From positions 1 through 64,000 of the forward strand of contig NZ_VCKX01000029.1 in assembly GCF_005889725.1 (NCBI RefSeq): a stretch of DNA of 64,000 nt. Reading direction: 5' to 3'. The notes under the pieces were generated by a model. The model saw only the letters and a program-made list of their open reading frames with translations, had not been told where the DNA came from and made no database searches. This DNA comes from Nonomuraea zeae (lineage in GTDB: Bacteria; Actinomycetota; Actinomycetes; Streptosporangiales; Streptosporangiaceae). The position numbers and the translations under genes were made by a program. Shown in pieces: positions 62,064 to 64,000 of the stretch (its first letter is position 1; the number at the start of each line of letters is the position of its first letter).

Positions 62064-63032
62064 ATGATGCCCGTCCTCCACTCGACCAAGAACCTCCAGA
62101 TCGTCGAACCTCCCACGACCACGCGGGAGGGGATCGGTCGCTTCGAGTACACCGACACCTACACGGTGTTCCACTACGGCCGGATGCCGGACCTGATCCC
62201 CGGTAAGGGGGAGGCGATATGCCGCATGGCCGTCTTCAACTTCCGCATGCTGGAGGAGGCGGGCGTGCCCACGCATTTCCGCCGGTTCATCCCTCCGAAC
62301 GCGATCGAGTTCGACCTCGCCCGCGTCCCGGATCCGGCTGCTGGGCCGCCCGCGCCGGTCGAGCGCAGCTACCTCGTTCCCGTGCAGATCCTGTTCCGCA
62401 ACGAACTCCCGCAAGGAAGCTCCGTGCACCGCCGGCTGGCCGCCGGCGAGCTCACACTGGACGGGGTCGGGCTCCGCGTCATTCCCGTGGCCGGCGAGAA
62501 GCTGGAGCGTCCGTTCATCGAGTACGCCACGATGCTCCATGACGTCAACCGGTTCATCAGCCGGGACGAGGCGCAGCGCCTGGCCGGGCTGACTGACGGG
62601 CACTTCCAGGCGATGCATGACACCGCCGTCAAGGTCAACGAGGTGCTGACTGGGCACGCCGCCAAGGTCGGGCTGAGCCACTGCGACGGCAAGGCCGAGT
62701 TCCTGATGTCGAGCGATGCGCGCATCGTGCTGGCCGACAGCCCCGGCACACCTGACGAGAGCCGTTTGATGTACGACGGCGTGCACTGCGGCAAGCAGGT
62801 CCTGCGGAACTGGTATGTGGCCAACGGGCTCGACATACCAACCCGCCAGCTGATCGCCGACGGTGTGCCCCGGAGCCGGTGGCCACGGCCGGCGCCCCTA
62901 CCACCCGAGTTCCTGCCGGCGATGTCGGACCTCTACCGGTCCCTGAGCGAGACCTGGACCGGCGAGCGCCGGTGGAACGCGCCGGACCTGCGGGCCGCCA
63001 CACAGGCGATAGCCGACCTCATTGGTCAATGA
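62064..63032 (+). CDS. SAICAR synthetase (PurC)-like ATP-dependent ligase
   Basis: 322 residues with AGGGGAG before ATG 62064. Conserved PurC segments: DTYTVFHYGRMPDLIPGKGE (31-50, nucleotide/substrate loop), VPVQILFRNELPQGSS (105-120), KLERPFIEY (146-154), SHCDGKAEF (205-213, metal and phosphate binding) and VLADSPGTPDESR (222-234). PurC joins aspartate to the carboxylate of CAIR with ATP. The usual GKVRD(I/L)Y start is absent and several positions differ, so it is not a plain housekeeping PurC. In this operon it may amidate the 7-carboxylate of CDG or its ribotide. Confidence 0.85.
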   Translation: MMPVLHSTKNLQIVEPPTTTREGIGRFEYTDTYTVFHYGRMPDLIPGKGEAICRMAVFNFRMLEEAGVPTHFRRFIPPNAIEFDLARVPDPAAGPPAPVERSYLVPVQILFRNELPQGSSVHRRLAAGELTLDGVGLRVIPVAGEKLERPFIEYATMLHDVNRFISRDEAQRLAGLTDGHFQAMHDTAVKVNEVLTGHAAKVGLSHCDGKAEFLMSSDARIVLADSPGTPDESRLMYDGVHCGKQVLRNWYVANGLDIPTRQLIADGVPRSRWPRPAPLPPEFLPAMSDLYRSLSETWTGERRWNAPDLRAATQAIADLIGQ

Positions 63033-63123
63033 CGGCACACGACGACCAGCACTCAGGCATGCTCTCCTCGATACGGCGGGCGCGGGCCGGCACTGCCGCG
63101 CCCCCTGGGAGAACGGTGGACAC

Positions 63124-63825
63124 ATGGGCGGCTTGACCGGCGACCTCGCTTTCGCGGTGACGACGTTCGTGGTCATCGACTTCGAGGCCACGACCCCAAC
63201 GGGCTATCCGGCCCAGCCCATCGAGGTCGCCGCGCTCGCACTCCGCTACGAGGGCGGCGCCTGGACGAGGGCCGGCAGGCCGTTCTCCTCGCTCATCAGG
63301 CCGCCCGCGTTCGCCCCGGTCACGCCGGCCCTCACGGCCCAAACGGGATTGACCGCCGAGCAGGTGGGGCAGGCCCCCAGTCCGGCCGAGGCGCTGGGGG
63401 CACTCGATCGGCGGTTCGCCGCGGGCAAGCAGTACCTGCTGGTCGCTCAAAACGCCGCCACCGAAGCGAACCTTATTCACAACCAGCGTGAGCACTGCCC
63501 GGCGCTGGCCCGCATTGACCTCCTGGACACGATTCCGCTGGCCAGATACCTCTTCCCGGGTCTGCCCAACTACCGGCTCGACACGCTGCTGGCGCATTTT
63601 TCCATCAAGCATCCGGCGGATCGTCACCGAGCCTACGCCGACGTTCAGGTCACCGCCGAGGTGTTCATCCGGCTGGTAAGCGCCGCAGATGAGATCGCTG
63701 AGCTCAGCGATCTCGCGGCTCTGGTGAAGATCGCGGGACGCACCGCCAAGTGCAACATGCCCGCCCAAGGCGAGCTGTTCGACGTCCCTCCTGCCAGCGA
63801 GCGAGGGTATGGCGAACCGGTCTAA
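63124..63825 (+). CDS. DnaQ/DEDD-type 3-prime to 5-prime exonuclease-like protein
   Basis: 233 residues from ATG 63124. ExoI motif VVIDFEATTPTG (D19, E21), ExoII-like QNAATEANLI with Glu114 where Asp is usual, and ExoIII HRAYADVQ (H168, D173) of the DEDDh type. The PIEVAALALR segment is typical. Such genes occur in actinobacterial accessory loci. Whether it belongs to the nucleoside cluster is unclear: 90 bp separate it from the PurC-like gene. The unusual ExoII position could weaken activity. Confidence 0.82.
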   Translation: MGGLTGDLAFAVTTFVVIDFEATTPTGYPAQPIEVAALALRYEGGAWTRAGRPFSSLIRPPAFAPVTPALTAQTGLTAEQVGQAPSPAEALGALDRRFAAGKQYLLVAQNAATEANLIHNQREHCPALARIDLLDTIPLARYLFPGLPNYRLDTLLAHFSIKHPADRHRAYADVQVTAEVFIRLVSAADEIAELSDLAALVKIAGRTAKCNMPAQGELFDVPPASERGYGEPV

Positions 63826-63843
63826 GACAGGACGGTAACCATC

Positions 63844-64000
63844 ATGATCAAGCAACAGGTGGACCGCGAGCAGGTCCCGTTCTGGTTCGATCCGCTGTGC
63901 CCCTGGGCGTGGGTCACCTCACGCTGGCTCCTGGAGGTCGAGCAGGTCCGTCCGGTGCATGCCGACTGGCGACTCATGTCGCTGGCCCACCTGAATCTCG
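63844..64000 (+). CDS. Mycothiol-dependent nitroreductase (Rv2466c-like), start only
   Basis: The first 52 residues, from ATG 63844: [20 protein letters not shown] then [27 protein letters not shown] is the active-site signature of the DsbA-fold, mycothiol-dependent Rv2466c family of actinobacteria. The rest lies beyond the window. ATG follows GGTAACCATC, 18 bp after the exonuclease gene. Confidence 0.85.
   Translation, partial: MIKQQVDREQVPFWFDPLCPWAWVTSRWLLEVEQVRPVHADWRLMSLAHLNL

Noticed and set aside
54191..63032. Queuosine tRNA pathway or Dpd-type DNA modification
   Set aside because: No queC, queF, tgt or dpdA homologue is visible in the window, and the phosphoribosyltransferase, radical SAM, DegT and phosphatase genes point to a small-molecule nucleoside.
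1..64000. CRISPR arrays, tRNA and rRNA genes
   Set aside because: No regularly spaced repeats of 25-40 bp, no tRNA-like cloverleaf with a GGTTCGAATCC-type T arm, and no rRNA stretch were noticed by eye.

Overview
The window is high-GC DNA with GTG starts, ATGA start/stop overlaps, ECF sigma factors with membrane partners, a MctB-like copper transporter fragment and a mycothiol-type nitroreductase. Together these indicate an actinomycete, probably a filamentous one related to the Streptosporangiales. That placement rests on gene content and sequence style only. Many single-base frameshifts occur. Some are clear gene decay, but a draft-quality assembly could also contribute.

Layout. 0-4 kb: an alpha/beta hydrolase and a decayed ECF sigma/partner pair. 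4-9.5 kb: three nested mobile elements. A dead IS256-type element has an ISL3 element inserted at its right end, and a group II intron sits inside the right terminal repeat of that ISL3 element. 9.5-17 kb: an HxlR regulator, a STAS protein, two IS5 transposases and several gene fragments (copper transporter, serine recombinase, LacI). 17-29 kb: two giant secreted proteins, an RHS/YD-repeat protein with an unrecognised C-terminal tip and a DNRLRE/FG-GAP/LamG protein. 28.7-33.4 kb: fragments (PCMT, LuxR, metallo-beta-lactamase fold, peptide deformylase), a frameshifted MFS exporter, an intact SigE-type sigma factor with its membrane partner, and a PadR regulator fused to a second domain.

33.5-43 kb is a recombinase-rich accessory region. 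It holds an IS5-type transposase translationally coupled to an accessory gene. It also holds a three-gene, overlapping recombinase-XRE-recombinase operon. The last gene of that operon is split by a 3.4 kb insertion with matching inverted end blocks, which carries a SnoaL-extended ECF sigma factor with a carboxymuconolactone-decarboxylase-like, a DoxX and an NmrA gene. 43-49 kb holds membrane proteins and a module made of a coiled-coil zinc-finger protein divergent from a DUF6283-like protein and a tyrosine recombinase.

49-63 kb is the most interesting part. Two PCMT-type methyltransferases and an XRE/TPR regulator flank a tightly packed plus-strand operon. It starts with the complete GTP-to-CDG pathway (QueD, QueE, FolE). 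A phosphoribosyltransferase, a methyltransferase, two P-loop nucleotide-kinase-like proteins, a radical SAM protein with extra C-terminal cysteines, a DegT/DnrJ aminotransferase, a HAD phosphatase and a PurC (SAICAR synthetase)-like ligase follow. No QueC is present. The set reads as a 7-deazapurine nucleoside biosynthetic cluster in which the 7-carboxylate of CDG could be amidated by the PurC-like enzyme instead of being turned into a nitrile. That chemistry is inference. A DnaQ-type exonuclease and the start of a nitroreductase close the window.
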